From Endocalyx cinctus (lineage: Eukaryota > Ascomycota > Sordariomycetes > Amphisphaeriales > Apiosporaceae), in contig BCKC01000001.1 in NCBI GenBank assembly GCA_001600455.1, positions 7,199,418-7,263,417 of the forward strand: a stretch of DNA of 64,000 nt, written 5' to 3'. The notes beneath the pieces were generated by a model. The model made no database searches and was not told the origin of the DNA. It saw only the letters and a program-made list of their open reading frames with translations. Shown here in pieces: positions 32,753 to 44,185 of this stretch; the first letter of the stretch is position 1; each line of letters starts with the position of its first letter. A program made the position numbers and the translations under genes.

Positions 32753-34315
32753 CTACGCTCCTGTTGATGTCTTTCTAATGTGATCGTCATATCGCAAGTA
32801 CGCCCCTAAAAGTGCCTGAGCTCCAGCAACACAACTGTAGAAATACGTTAGTTAGTGATCTGAACCTCATTTCAACCCCGAGACGGATAAACTTACTCCT
32901 CTGGCCGAGAATATTCGGACGGGTGATGGCTAACACCATCGCGGCATCGAACGAAGATCATAGCTGTTGGCACCTTGTATGAGGTATACACGGAGTCATG
33001 ACCAGCACCACTAACAATTTCAATCTCACACCCTAAAGACTTAGCAGACTCACGAACACAGTCGACCATCTTGGGATCGAAATGCAGGGCCGGCGATGTC
33101 CAAAAGCGGTCAATGTCGACCTTGAGCCCTGCCTCGTCTGAAATCTCTTGAAACTTCTCGCGGCAAAGCTCCTCTACCTTGGCCACGTCCTCATCCGCAG
33201 GTGCCCTAATGTCCAGTCCCATGCGGACCTTCCCCGCAATCGTATTGATACTCTGGGGTCCCGAGTTTATCACAGCTATGGTCGCGCGAGCTCCACGTTT
33301 CGCAAGCTCGCCTTCCGTCACAAACCGGTTCGTCTCGACGATCATCTTGGCTGCGCCTAGCAGCGCGTCGCTTCGGCGATCCATTGGTGTTGTTCCCGTG
33401 TGCGCCTCGCGGCCGACTACATCAACGTGGTACCACCGGATTGACTGCACACCCTTCACAATACCGACGGGCGACTCGGCGGCGTCGAGGATCGGACCCT
33501 GCTCGATGTGAACTTCGAAATGCGCAAGGAGAGGGTTAGCATCATACGAACACGGCACGTCGCCAAGGAAGCCAATGCGCTCTAGCTCTTCTCTCAGAGT
33601 TATGCCATCGGGGCCCTCGCGTGAGTGTCCGTATTCGGTAGTGAAAGCACCTCCCCAGACACCGGAGCACAGCATCGCGGGCGGAAAACGTGCGCCTTCT
33701 TCATTAGTCCAATTCACCACGGCCAGCGGGGCGTATGTAGTAATGTTGTGGGCGTGAATCGTCTGAAGGACCTCAAGTCCTGAGATCACCCCGAGGATAC
33801 CATCGTATTTGCCGCCGGTCGGTTGCGTGTCTAGGTGGGAACCTAATGCGATCGGAGGAAGACTGTTGTTCTGCCCGGGTCGTATCGCAAAGATATTACC
33901 CATCTTGTCCACCTGGTTGATAAAAATCACTTGTCAGTTCATGATAGAATAGTTTTATTGTACATTAGAGCTCTCAGCAGACCTTGATAGTACATCCACA
34001 TTTCTTTGTTTCTGCGATGAACCATTCCCGAACTTTCTTGTCATCATCGTTGCATGACAGGCGATCTGTTGGCTATCGAGTCAGTTTTGTACGGGTACGT
34101 AGGCTTGCGCAGGGACTAACTCATGCCGCCATCCGGTGTGCTTTATCAATGTTAGTCGAAAGTCTCAACGTATACGGTCTTTTATTTACTGACTTTCCCC
34201 ACGTGCAGGACTCTTCCAGCATCGACATTGTCCTCTTCGCATCCACAGTAAGTTTGGCATATTCGGGAGACATTGTGGGTGCCGAAGTTGTCTCTGTCAC
34301 AACTTCTGTCGTCAT
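32753..34315 (-). CDS. M20 N-carbamoylase / beta-ureidopropionase-type hydrolase
   Basis: Five minus-strand exons, 34315-34194, 34140-34121, 34065-33983, 33912-32897 and 32834-32753, join in phase to 440 aa; exon 2 is only 20 nt. The splices rebuild family motifs: TWGNTPDGGMNRLSCNDDDK at the N-terminus and SRPEDCVAGAQALLGAYLRYD at the C-terminus. M20 metal ligands are visible: His101 and Asp103 (GSHLDT), Asp112, Glu146/Glu147 (NEEGARF), His210 (FEVHIEQGP) and a C-terminal SHHP. Family members hydrolyse N-carbamoyl-L-amino acids, beta-ureidopropionate or allantoate, releasing CO2 and ammonia. The adjacent NCS1 permease favours pyrimidine or hydantoin catabolism. It is divergent from a Zn2Cys6 regulator at 35084. 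Confidence 0.9.
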
Positions 34316-35083
34316 TCTTGCAAACAGAGTTCAATTACAACAGCTATACGGATGATCGCGTGTGTAAATGATGTGAAAAAGATCCTGCTTCAAGAGTGTA
34401 CGCATTCAATGCGAATAATGTTTGGAGGGGAAGACTACGCCTGTGAAATGGATTCCATAATGTCGCCAACACTCGCTCACGTCACACCTCGGATGTTATC
34501 CCCACAAGCGGAGAAGAGCGAAGAGCGAGGGCCGTGGAGTATGCCGTATAGCCGAGCTTGTAATTATACACATTTTCTTTCCCGTAGACTGAATAATGTT
34601 CGTGCAGTGCATATATCGTAAATATTATTTATTACATCCTACCTCGTCAGCCTCCAGATTCTGGTGCAGCTAGTCGAGGATACAGGGTCCTCGACCTCCG
34701 GCCGCTGTAAATCTCATGTGGTGAATCCGAAAGTTCGATATCTTGACATCCTTTGTTCCAATATTAGATGGTTGGGTGGAACCGAATTCGGCCTCCAACT
34801 CAAAAATACCCACATGCCCCCACCAAGATCATCGGTGTTTTGCCGACGCTATCCAAGCCCCAAACCCTAGCGCTCATATCCGATGGCTACCTAGTCAACC
34901 GTATGATAGACACTAGAGCTGATAGCACTTGACAGACCGGTAATTCTTTGATTCCTCTATCGCAAGTTGCACCAGGAATCTCACAAAATGGATTTGTCTG
35001 GTTTTCCCTCCACATCACGTCTCTCCCAAGAACGATAAAATCCGTTCTCCACAGGGGTCACGTCAAGTGCAGATGTCCGTCAA
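34316..35083. promoter_or_regulatory. Divergent promoter, M20 hydrolase and Zn2Cys6 regulator
   Basis: A 768-bp divergent region. AAGCGGAGAAG at 34506-34516 shares CGGAGAA with the GH3/monooxygenase promoter. Short frames within it have no support. Confidence 0.4.
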
Positions 35084-37209
35084 ATGGCCTCCAAATGCCA
35101 AAGAAGTATTCTTTCCTGTGCGCGATGTAGGCGCCGCAAGATGAAAGTGAGCAAGCCACCAGGCCTCAATCATCATCCTTTCATTCCCATCCGGGCATCC
35201 ACTGACCCTTCCGAGTATAGTGTGATCGGCAGGTGCCGGCATGTGGACAGTGCATCAATGCAAAGACAGAATGCACTGGCATCTCATCCGCCTCACAGGG
35301 CAATGTTCCTAGAAGCATTGTACTGACTCTAGAGTCAGAAATCGCTCGTTTAGAGAGCGAGCTGGCGGAGAATGGGCAGCTTGATGCTCTCAATGCGACG
35401 GACATCCTTCTTCAGATGCCGACATCCTATGCATCTGAAGCAGTGTCGTCAGATACGACTCACGGGAGCGCTGAGATGCACTTAGAAGATTCTATTGCTC
35501 ATTGCATGAATAGCGCAGACACTCACTATGAAGAAGATGCCCTGAAAGCTTCTATAATGTCGAGTAAAGCGGTCCAAATGATGATCTCTGCCACACTTCC
35601 GTGCGGATCTGGGGCGACTGACCTTCTCTCGCGCGTGAGAATGGGCCTCACACCCTCATCAGCTCGTGTTGGTGAGCGACTTAGGACGAATGTGGCGCCT
35701 TCAAAGGCGAATAAGGGTAGTAATTTCCTGGGTGCTCAGGCTCTCCGAAACGTCCCCGTCGATATTGTGCAGAGGCTCGTGAGGAAATTCACGAGTACAA
35801 TACTTCCCGACTATCCATTCATGGACGGTCCGACATTATGGGATCAGCTCGGGCATGTATCCTCAGTTTTAAACTGGAATGAAACCCAGTATTTACATAG
35901 TGGAGAGCCATTAACTATACCTCCAGCGTACGATTTTCTCGTTGTTTACCTTGTCTTGGCCATATCAATAACTCTTGGCTCTGCAAAAGGAGGCCACGAA
36001 GCACGGTGCACAGCTCTCTCGACATCCTTGTTCGAGGAAGGTATTCAGCATCTGTACAGTCTGAACACCTTTCCGTCCGATATCGCCTGGCTACAAACAA
36101 TTTTACTTGTTCTGCTCTATGCCACTGTATTCCCAAGATCTGCTAACGTCTGGGTCCTCTCAGGGGCTGCTATGCGTGCGTGTCTCGAGTTAGGTCTTCA
36201 CAGGGAACCGCCAAGGTCACTTGGGCTAAGCGCAAATCAGCTTGAGCTACGTAGAAGAGTGTTCTGGTCAGCTTATACTGTAGACCGAAGTATATGCTCT
36301 GCATTACAGAGGCCCCTTTCGACTCCCGATGCAGCGATCAACACCAAACTCCCAGACGCTCCACCGAGTGATGCATTCTTAGGTAACATTCACTATCAGC
36401 AGCTGATATCAGAAATGATTCATGTGCATTTTCAAGGAGAAGATCTTCCCGATGGAATGCTATGGGAGCAATGGCTTACAAACATGGAAGAAAGGCTAAG
36501 AAGCTGGTATGCGACATTTCCACGGGGCTCAAGCCATCATGATCTTATCGAATTCTCTCTCGCACGAGGTTTGATGATCCTCCACAGACCTAGTCCTAGA
36601 AATCCAGCACCGTGCGATCAAAGCTTGTTAATTGCATTTGAAGCCGCATCCTCGGCTGCACGAACACATCGGGAGCATATCCTTTCCGGGTTCTTTCGAC
36701 GGCCCTGGCTTTCTGCTCATCACACACTGGAAGCTGCTATGATTGTTCTGTTCTGTTTACGATATGCCTGTTCGGCCATCAGTGAGAAGTTTGACGCTTC
36801 TCAGATTTTTGAGATGACCAAGCTTTTTACATCCAACTTCCTCTCGATTTCTTCCCAAGGCTGGCCCGAGGTATCTAGTTACGCTGGTGTATACGAGAGG
36901 CTTCTGGGTCCGCTATTAGAATCTGCTTTCTCCAAATCTCGGAACCCGTCTGACAAATTCGGACCCGCTCAGGACGCAGAGTTGATGAAGATGCTCTACC
37001 CAGCAACAGCACACCTAGAAAAGTTGCGCTTTGGCCTACGGCAACAAGAGCAAACATCTCCTTTTGACTTCAGCTTCTTCAATGTCGAAGAGGACGACAT
37101 TGCAATGGCGATACTAAATCACGTTTCTCCAACAGAGAATAATACCATGAGGTGGAGATTCCATGAAGAAGTTGCCCCTGGGACTAGTTTTGGGTCATTT
37201 CACGACTAG
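35084..37209 (+). CDS. Zn2Cys6 transcription factor (fungal_trans type)
   Basis: Exons 35084-35146 and 35221-37209 join in phase 0 (GTGAGC donor, TATAG acceptor) to 683 aa. The intron splits the zinc cluster, as is common: Cys12, 15 and 22 with Cys29, 32 and 39 complete C-x2-C-x6-C-x6-C-x2-C-x6-C; the third Cys codon is the first codon of exon 2. A short coiled-coil linker follows (LESEIARLESELAENG). The middle homology domain is marked by AAMRACLELGLHRE and RRRVFWSAYTVDRSICSALQRP. It sits between the M20 hydrolase and the class II aldolase and is the best candidate regulator of the 24-46 kb catabolic block (inference). An acceptor 17 bases later would break the cluster, so the TATAG site is chosen. 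Confidence 0.93.
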
Positions 37210-37366
37210 GAATTAGACACTGTAGATTCTTATCATAATCAACGGCAATTGAAAAAAAGATGTGTAAGAACTGTAACAAAATATAACTGTCGCTGTTCTG
37301 TGCCTAACCGATGTTCGAGATGTTCATTAAATGTATTTCTTTCATTCATTACCACGGAGACCACCT

Positions 37367-38580
37367 TTAAAGGGGCTCCAGTCCTCTACCCATGAACGTC
37401 GATTCTCCAAATTCACGTTCAGCAACCTGAAATAGGGGCAGCCCCATGACTACATTTTCTGTTAGTTGAAACTGGTCAGAATCACTGAGATGATACCATT
37501 GATACTCACAGTAACCACCTGATTCCTTCCCAAGAGCCTCCCAACTTGACCGGGCCTCCTCTTCACCAATCACGACGAGAGGTTTTCCGGTGCCATTTGC
37601 GCTGGCATCGGCCGCTAGCTGAACTTGACAACACTTCTCCAGCAGCACGAACCAGGCGACCGCGCCCTCAATGGACGCGCTGGCTGTTAAAAGCCCATGG
37701 TTTCCGAGAAGGGCTGCTTTCTTGCCGCCAAGATACTTGGCGATATGTTTGCCCTCCTCAGCTGCCAAAACTACGCCTGCGAAGTTCCTAACAAAAAAAA
37801 AACATCAGCATGAGGATCTAAAATTAGTGATGCATTAGGATACGCACGGGTATAGGACATGGTCGTTGTAAAAAGTGCAGAAGTCCTGAGTCAACATATC
37901 TAGCGTCCTGCCTGTCGCGCACATGGCACGGCCATAAACGCTATGGGAGTGTGCAGCGCAGAGAACCTGAAGGGTGACAAAGTGGTAAGCTAAAACTATC
38001 GAATCGCACATTTTTGATTGTGAACTTACATCGGGTCTTGCCTTGTGAATTTCTGCATGGATCGCATAGGCAGCTGTACTCAGTTAGTTCAAGATCGTCA
38101 CGACCTCGTACTTGCTTATTTCAGCTCCCCCTCTAAATTACTTACCGTAGTTCAGTCTGCGGTTCTTTCCACCATCAACCACATTACCGTCATGGTCAAC
38201 CCTGATCAAATCTTCGTCTCTAATGAGAGAAAAGTGCATTCCTATCATATTTCTTGGTCAGTCTACCTGCCGAAATGATAGTGGTTAATCGATATGTTTG
38301 GAATTGACTTACCAAAGGGGTTCACCCAAAAGCTTGTCGGCTCTACCGGATCTCTCATCGTTATATGGCCAGCGACTCCTTCGGCGAATCCAAATTGAGC
38401 GAAGACTCGGAATGCAATAGCAAGCCGGTGCTTCAGGTATGCACGCTCCTCATACTTGTCATCGAATTTAGGAGGACTCGAGGTTTCGTCCGGAATGAAA
38501 GCTAGTTCGGGATCACCACTCCTATTCTTCACCGACTGCGATGTCGAAGCCGTGATTGTTTCAACTGCTGAAGGGGTCAT
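37367..38580 (-). CDS. Class II aldolase/adducin family protein
   Basis: Five minus-strand exons, 38580-38313, 38241-38146, 38073-38030, 37966-37848 and 37787-37367, join in phase to 315 aa. The fold is marked by AFRVFAQFGFAEGVAGHIT, NPFGMHFSLI, the metal-binding His pair AHSHSVYG (His142 and His144) and GNHGLL (His206). Family members cleave 2-keto-3-deoxy or similar hydroxy-oxo acids to pyruvate or aldehydes; some relatives decarboxylate aromatic dicarboxylates. It is convergent with the regulator at 35084 and divergent from the 2-hydroxyacid dehydrogenase across 405 bp, so it probably acts on the product of ring cleavage (inference). Fungal members include Mug14-like proteins of unclear activity. 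The acid side chain normally following the GNxS loop was not assigned. Confidence 0.9.
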
Positions 38581-38985
38581 CTTTGATATTTTTTTTCTTA
38601 TATTATACGCTCTTCCTATGCGAGTATGGTGCTGCCGTACACGTATGGGAAGATCAGAGGTGTAGTTGGGTCCTTTTCGGGTATCTGTCTGTTAAAGTCC
38701 ACGGCTTAGCTACTAGTATCCACTGCGGGGATTCGACTACATTCAGATAACGCTCACTAAGTTAGGATTGTGGTTATCCCTGTCGCCCCGATCTAGATAT
38801 AGACCGTCAATCTCCGGTCACGGTCGGAGAATCCCGTCGCACCGGCTCTACCTCCGATGCTTTAATTTTTAAGCATCATATACCTAGATATTCTTTTGGT
38901 GTAAGCCGTCTAGGAAGGGAAGACAGAGAGAAGGAAGCATACACCACGTCAGACATCTTTCAGATTTGCTTAGACATCCGTAACA
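38581..38985. promoter_or_regulatory. Divergent promoter, aldolase and 2-hydroxyacid dehydrogenase
   Basis: A 405-bp divergent region. At 38811-38830 lies a perfect inverted repeat, TCTCCG-N8-CGGAGA, a plausible everted CGG site for a Zn2Cys6 dimer, about 230 bp from one start and 155 bp from the other. More CGG words follow (ACCGG at 38841, CTCCGA at 38851). Confidence 0.5.
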
Positions 38986-39996
38986 ATGTCACAACCCGAG
39001 ATATCACACCACAAGATAGTTGCCTTAGAAACGTTCTTCTGCCCGCTCCCCGAATTCAACCTCCCTGCGCCGCACACCTGCGATGTGGTCGAATACTCGC
39101 GCACGAAACCCGCCGAGGTCGCGGACCGGATTGCGGACGCCGACATCGTAATTATCACAACAATTCCGCTGCGCGCCGAGGTGCTCAGCGCGTCCGTCTC
39201 GCCGCGCCTCAAGCTTATCGTCATCGTCGCGTCGGGAACAGACCATGTGGATCTAGCCGCGTGTCAAGAGAGAGGGATCGTCGTCGCCAATTCGCCCCAT
39301 TGCAACGCGACTGCCGTCGCCGAGCACGCTATCGCGTCTTATTTTGCCGCACGTCGTTCCGTGACGCTCACGCACTGCCTGGCGCGCAAGGGAGAGTGGC
39401 CCCGTCGCGGAACGCTGCTCGCAACGCTCGACGGTCCCGACGGTAAACCACCCCGGTTATCCCGCGACGAGGTCTTAGCGATTGTGGGATATGGCGCGGT
39501 GGGAAAGAGAGTCGAGGAGACGGCCCGTGCTCTGGGAATGAAGACAATGGTTGCCGGTCGGAAAGGTGGTAATAGCGCCCTTCCAGCTGGGCGGACCCCA
39601 TTCGAGACAGTCTTACGCGAGTGCTCGGTCCTCGTACTATGTCTTCCCCGATCTCCTGAAACGTTAAACTTGATCTCAGAAGCAGAGCTGGCATCTATGT
39701 GCCCACATGCGCTTCTCATCAACGTCTCTCGCGGAGGGATTGTGGATGAGATGGCACTAGTAAAAGCACTGCGCGAGAGAAAAATCGCTGGAGCAGCTGT
39801 GGACGTCTATCTCCGCGAGCCTGCGGACCCGAGCACCAGTCCTTTACTAGCACCTGACACAGATGATTTGAATCTGGTAACTACGCCTCATGTTGCATGG
39901 TGTGCGGAAGAGACCAATGAGAACTATAATCGGGCACTTATGGAAAACTTGGCGGGATGGATGACTACGGGAAACCCAAAGTTTCCAGTGACTTAA
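38986..39996 (+). CDS. D-isomer specific 2-hydroxyacid dehydrogenase
   Basis: A single exon encodes 336 aa, the normal family length. The NAD(P) motif is GYGAVG (168-173). The catalytic triad of the family is present: Arg249 (NVSRGGIVDE), Glu278 (YLREPAD) and His302 (TPHVAW). The substrate loop ASGTDHVDL and NSPHCNATAVAEHA are typical. It interconverts 2-oxo acids and D-2-hydroxy acids using NAD(P)H. Divergent from the aldolase, it may reduce a 2-oxo acid from that reaction, such as pyruvate or glyoxylate (inference). Codon usage is GC-rich compared with the flanking DNA. Confidence 0.94.
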   Translation: MSQPEISHHKIVALETFFCPLPEFNLPAPHTCDVVEYSRTKPAEVADRIADADIVIITTIPLRAEVLSASVSPRLKLIVIVASGTDHVDLAACQERGIVVANSPHCNATAVAEHAIASYFAARRSVTLTHCLARKGEWPRRGTLLATLDGPDGKPPRLSRDEVLAIVGYGAVGKRVEETARALGMKTMVAGRKGGNSALPAGRTPFETVLRECSVLVLCLPRSPETLNLISEAELASMCPHALLINVSRGGIVDEMALVKALRERKIAGAAVDVYLREPADPSTSPLLAPDTDDLNLVTTPHVAWCAEETNENYNRALMENLAGWMTTGNPKFPVT

Positions 39997-40565
39997 ATCG
40001 CACGCGGCTCAGAGGAAAGTAAAAGAATAGTCGTTCTACGATCATTTATACACTCAAGATTCTATCTATGGGTTTGAAATTCATTAGAGTACCATGAGAA
40101 TTATATAAGTACTGCATAGGCCATGCATCCTAAGTGGAACGGCGTGGTGGACACCCGGCTCTTTAGCAGCAACCACTAGACTAGATAGATAGATAGACAG
40201 TTTACTATATATATACATATCTAAATATTCACCTCTTAGAAAACTCCAAGGACCAAAATAGCTACCTCTTAAACGTAACCAAAAATATTGTCTCACCTAG
40301 ATATCATCCGCCCTCTCCCTTCGCCGAGAGCCTATTTCTAACCATACATTCAGAGTCACTTTCCCGGGATAGTCATTGAATTTTTAGATTAGCTATTTGA
40401 GATCATTTATTTACTTAGAATTGTTTTTGAAATTTGTCAAATGTTTGAATAATGATTGTTTTTGTAAGTGGGTGGTGGCGAATACCAATTGGGGTCGGCG
40501 TGGCTGGGCTAGCTGCTGCCAGACAAGTAAGGTGCAAATAGCACAACTCTTCTGAAATTCTATAC
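39997..40565. other. Convergent 3' intergenic region
   Basis: A 569-bp AT-rich region between two converging genes, with GATA-repeat text at 40181-40197. No gene. Confidence 0.5.
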
Positions 40566-41659
40566 CTATAACTTCCCGCTTTGAAATGCCGCCGTCGGCG
40601 ACCATACGGCTTCTTGCACTGACATCTCTAACGTATCCATTTTACTCATCCCCAAAGCTGCATTGTCGGTCTGCTCATATAGTGTGCTACCCTCGGACCA
40701 TATCCTCCTCAAAGTGTACAGACTAGCGAGCGGGTTTCCACCATCCCATGCAGCTTTCTCGTAACTCTTTAGTTCATCTATTGGTGTATACGATACATCC
40801 CACTTGGATCCCGTTTGTCGTTCGAACTCGGCGAGAATGTCGTGTGGGGTCGTGGTGTAGGAGTTTGCTTTTACGGCGCGGTTGTCACTGGCATCTGGGT
40901 GAAGTAATACTGCCACAAGGAGTCGGCCGACGCTAGTACACATAATAAGTATAAGACATTTTCAATCGACTTTGGAAGGCTTACTCTGCCATGGTTGTCA
41001 AACTGATTTTCCCATTACCGTCGCCAAGCAGGGTCGCTTTCTTGTTGACTACATCGAAACTCCCCAACTGAGGCTGACTGGACATGTTTCCCATATAAAG
41101 ATCAGCGAAAGGGCCGGTCACGAGGTATGTATGTCGAAGTCTACTTTCGGAAGACTTGATATAAGCGCGAACTTTTAATTTCTTCTGGTGCGGTTTCTCG
41201 TGTGCTGAGGAGTCGTTGTACTCGATATCGGTGCCGTACTCCGACGGAATGAAGCGGGTGACGGTGTTGGAAATTTCGGCGAGCCGAATCAAGTCGACCT
41301 GCTTGTCTATGGCATTGCGACCAACTGCACTGACGATTGTATCAAAGCCTAGGACGTATCAGTAATCATATTTTATCATCCCGTCGTAATTGAACTCAGA
41401 GCGCACCGTCATAAACTTTCAATACTTGATCGTCATCATTAATATCACCTGCGAATATCTCGACACCTTTCTGTCTAAATGAGTCAATTAGTTGAGATTT
41501 ACTAGCAAGTGTGTTTTCTGACGTAAAAATCCCGATGCGATCAAAATTCGACTTTGCATTGATCAATGCCGACGTAATGACTTTGCCAATTACTCCGGTC
41601 GCGCCAATGACCAGGATCTTCTTCGCAGGCGCAACCGAACCCGAGACTGCTTCCGACAT
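40566..41659 (-). CDS. NmrA/isoflavone-reductase-like NAD(P)-dependent protein
   Basis: Minus-strand exons 41659-41407, 41348-40985 and 40932-40566 join in phase to 327 aa (donors GTGCGC and GTAAGC; acceptors CCTAG and ACTAG). The Rossmann motif is [11 protein letters not shown] near residues 17-27. [16 protein letters not shown] and [13 protein letters not shown] are signatures of the isoflavone/pinoresinol reductase branch, with the Lys usual in the active site lying within the VRAYIKSS segment. It may reduce an aromatic or enone intermediate, or act as a redox-sensing regulator like NmrA. It is divergent from the extradiol dioxygenase across only 340 bp, implying coregulation. The start is the ATG at 41659; an upstream open stretch has no better support. 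Confidence 0.88.
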
Positions 41660-41999
41660 CCTAAACAAGATGAAAATTAGATTAAAAGTATCGTATGATA
41701 ATTCATGACTCTGGATCTTTAAACATACGATTGATGTCCTTTTTTGGCTTGTCTGGACTCCCAGTGCCGGAGCGGACATGTGCGCATGGAGGGGCAGAAT
41801 TATCGGGCTCCCGCCGGCGCAGAAATCCGCTTGGTGGGCATCTAGCTTGCAATCGGCATCTTATATGTAAATTGACCCATTAACTGGATTCTCAACTTTC
41901 ACTCGGCTCATGTTTCAATTTTTTCAAATCATCTAGTGTATAGTCAATTTTCAATTTCAAAGACCGATTTTAGCGGTAATTAATTAAAGCATAGTAAAA
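41660..41999. promoter_or_regulatory. Divergent promoter, reductase-like gene and extradiol dioxygenase
   Basis: A compact 340-bp divergent region. A GC-rich patch carries CCGGAGCGGAC (41767-41777) and an AATCCGCTT near 41829; both words recur in other promoters of the block. Confidence 0.4.
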
Positions 42000-43143
42000 A
42001 TGGGCAAGATCGTTGCAGCAGTCGGCCTATCGCACGCGCCAGGTATGTTGAAATGTGACAATCAGCAAAGCGGTTTATGGTCACCAGTTCTTACATGTTA
42101 AAACAGGCGCAATCGGGTTTCCTGAGACCGCGAAGCCAGACGCTCGCGAGCGGACAGAGAAGGCAACGCGGAAGCTAGGCGAGACGCTACATGATGCTAA
42201 ACCAGATGTCATCTTCGCCTTCCTTGATGACCACTTCGAAAACTTCTACCGCAACCACATGCCAACTATCGCTGTCAGCATAGCCGACGAGCACATCGGC
42301 CCCGCTGACCAGTGGATGGAACCTCTTCATATCGACAAGAAGTACCACTTTCCCGGAAACCCTAAGATCGCCGAAAAACTTATTGCGTCTCTCGTCGACC
42401 AAGGCTTTGATGTCTCACGGACTGGTTCCGTTGAGTACGGAAACAATCTGCTTATGCCGTGGCTTCTTATGGAGCCTGACCTACCGAACGTCTCCATTAT
42501 CCCTATCTTCTTAAACGTATTCACGCCCCCTTTGATGAAGTACAGCCGAGCCTATGCTTTAGGAGAGGCATGCCGGGTAGCAGCCGAGTCTCTGCCAGAC
42601 GATGTGAGAGTCGCATTTTTGTGCACGGGCGGATTATCGCACTGGCCTCCCTACTGGAGCCCTACGCAGGCGGGAGACCCTCCTGAGGATGAATTCCTGA
42701 AACTGATGAAAGAATACCAAACGGTTGGAAAGAGCGTACTAGAGAAACACCCCGACTTATTCGTCAAGTTTGACGAGTATGAAGTTGAGATGGCGGCCAA
42801 GAATGAGTACCCTCTCAACTCTAAACATCCACTAGTCAATGCTGTATGGGATCAGAAGTTTATGGATAAGTTCTGTGCCGGTGACAAGGAGTGGCTACGC
42901 GCCCTGACGTATGAAGAAGTTGAGGAGGAGGCAGGCCACGGTGGTCACGAGGTGCTCAACTGGGTTGCGTTATCCGGTGCTATGGGAGGAAGCTCTGCGA
43001 AACTAGTGCTATACGAGCCCGTGATGGAGTGGATTTGTGGAATGACATAGTAAGTCGCCGTCTTTCGGATTTAAATGTAAAATGCATGCTAACTATTACA
43101 CAGTGTCGACTTTGAGGTTGAAAAGAAAGTAACAAATAACTAG
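42000..43143 (+). CDS. LigB-type (class III) extradiol ring-cleavage dioxygenase
   Basis: Exons 42000-42042, 42107-43049 and 43104-43143 join in phase to 341 aa (donors GTATGT and GTAAGT; acceptors ACAG). Exon 1 carries GLSHAPG with the metal ligand His12. DDHFENF supplies His57, and GGLSHWPPYW carries the probable catalytic base His193, in the order expected for LigB. The C-terminal GHGGHEVLNWVALSGAMGG is the conserved end of the family. Such enzymes open catechols, protocatechuate, gallate or 2-aminophenols next to the hydroxyl pair, using Fe(II) and O2. In NAVWDQKF, where relatives I recall have a Glu before Trp-Asp as third metal ligand, I see Val. The last exon encodes only the final 13 residues plus part of one codon. 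The substrate is unknown. Confidence 0.92.
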
Positions 43144-44185
43144 TCATTAATGCAGTGATGATACGTACGGCATAATAGTCGCTTGGTGGTTAGCACAACA
43201 TCTACGTGAAAGCTTCGCAAGAAAAGCTACAAATAATTGAAGATGATGTACTTAAGATGCAATACACATTTGAGCCATTACTCCAAATGTCAGAGGCTTT
43301 CAAGACCAACGAAATTTAATCAGCGACATCATAGTTGACTACCTTTCACGCTGGACCCTTATTTGATATCCACGGATACTGGGGTAAATTATCGCGTGGA
43401 AAACGGAGCAGAGGAATAGCCAAGCCGGTCAACCTCCGCGCACTACCCCGCACACAGCCCACCTCCCAAGCCACGTTTCGGTCATCCAAGGAACATGCCT
43501 AGACCAAGTGATGTCTCTATCAAGTGATGTCTCTATGGCTGATAATTCGGTGTCGTTGAGTTTAGAATACGAACATGTACAAGTTCAAGATTGCGCGGCA
43601 TGATCGCACATATCCATGGATGTATATTGTAACTGTCTTCCTAGCAGCCTGCCTACATAGTTGATAGTTGTTTAGGCTGCTTGATAGAAAATAGGTACGT
43701 CAGCTGGCTATCTTTCAGTCCAGGTTAGGGTTAGTTTATATATAGTCAAATATCACTAAATAAGATATACGTGGGTAGAGCTTCTAGATATCAGGGGCTA
43801 TGCAGCACTAATAACCCCTAGTTTATAGCGTGCTGGTGGCTAATTTATAGCGTACTGAAAACAATAGCATTATCCCTGTTTAAATACGAAGGGCAATGTG
43901 TTCAAGAGTGGATGAAAGAAATTTTGGGCCGATAGGGACCTCCGTATACAATGTGGGATTAACCTAGGCCTTATCAATGCCATCTCTTATCTCCTCTCCC
44001 ATTCTTGAATCAATTATGTTTTGGAACGCAACGTTAACCGGACAAGTCCGCCCGTTAGGTTCTTTGATGTCATTGTAAGGTAAATAGCAAAGGCAAAGAT
44101 GGGAGGAAAGTGACTAACCAGGCCGGCAACTGGGCCTAGATGACGGGCGCCATTTTGCTTGACGATTTGCTGCCAATTTACTGCC
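43144..44185. other. Gene-free spacer with small duplications
   Basis: About 1 kb. It contains a perfect 16-bp tandem duplication (43505-43536) and a related pair of TTTATAGCGTRCTG words at about 43823 and 43843. No gene seen. Confidence 0.5.
43505..43536. repeat. Perfect 16-bp tandem duplication
   Basis: CAAGTGATGTCTCTAT occurs twice, back to back. Too short to assign to an element. Confidence 0.85.
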
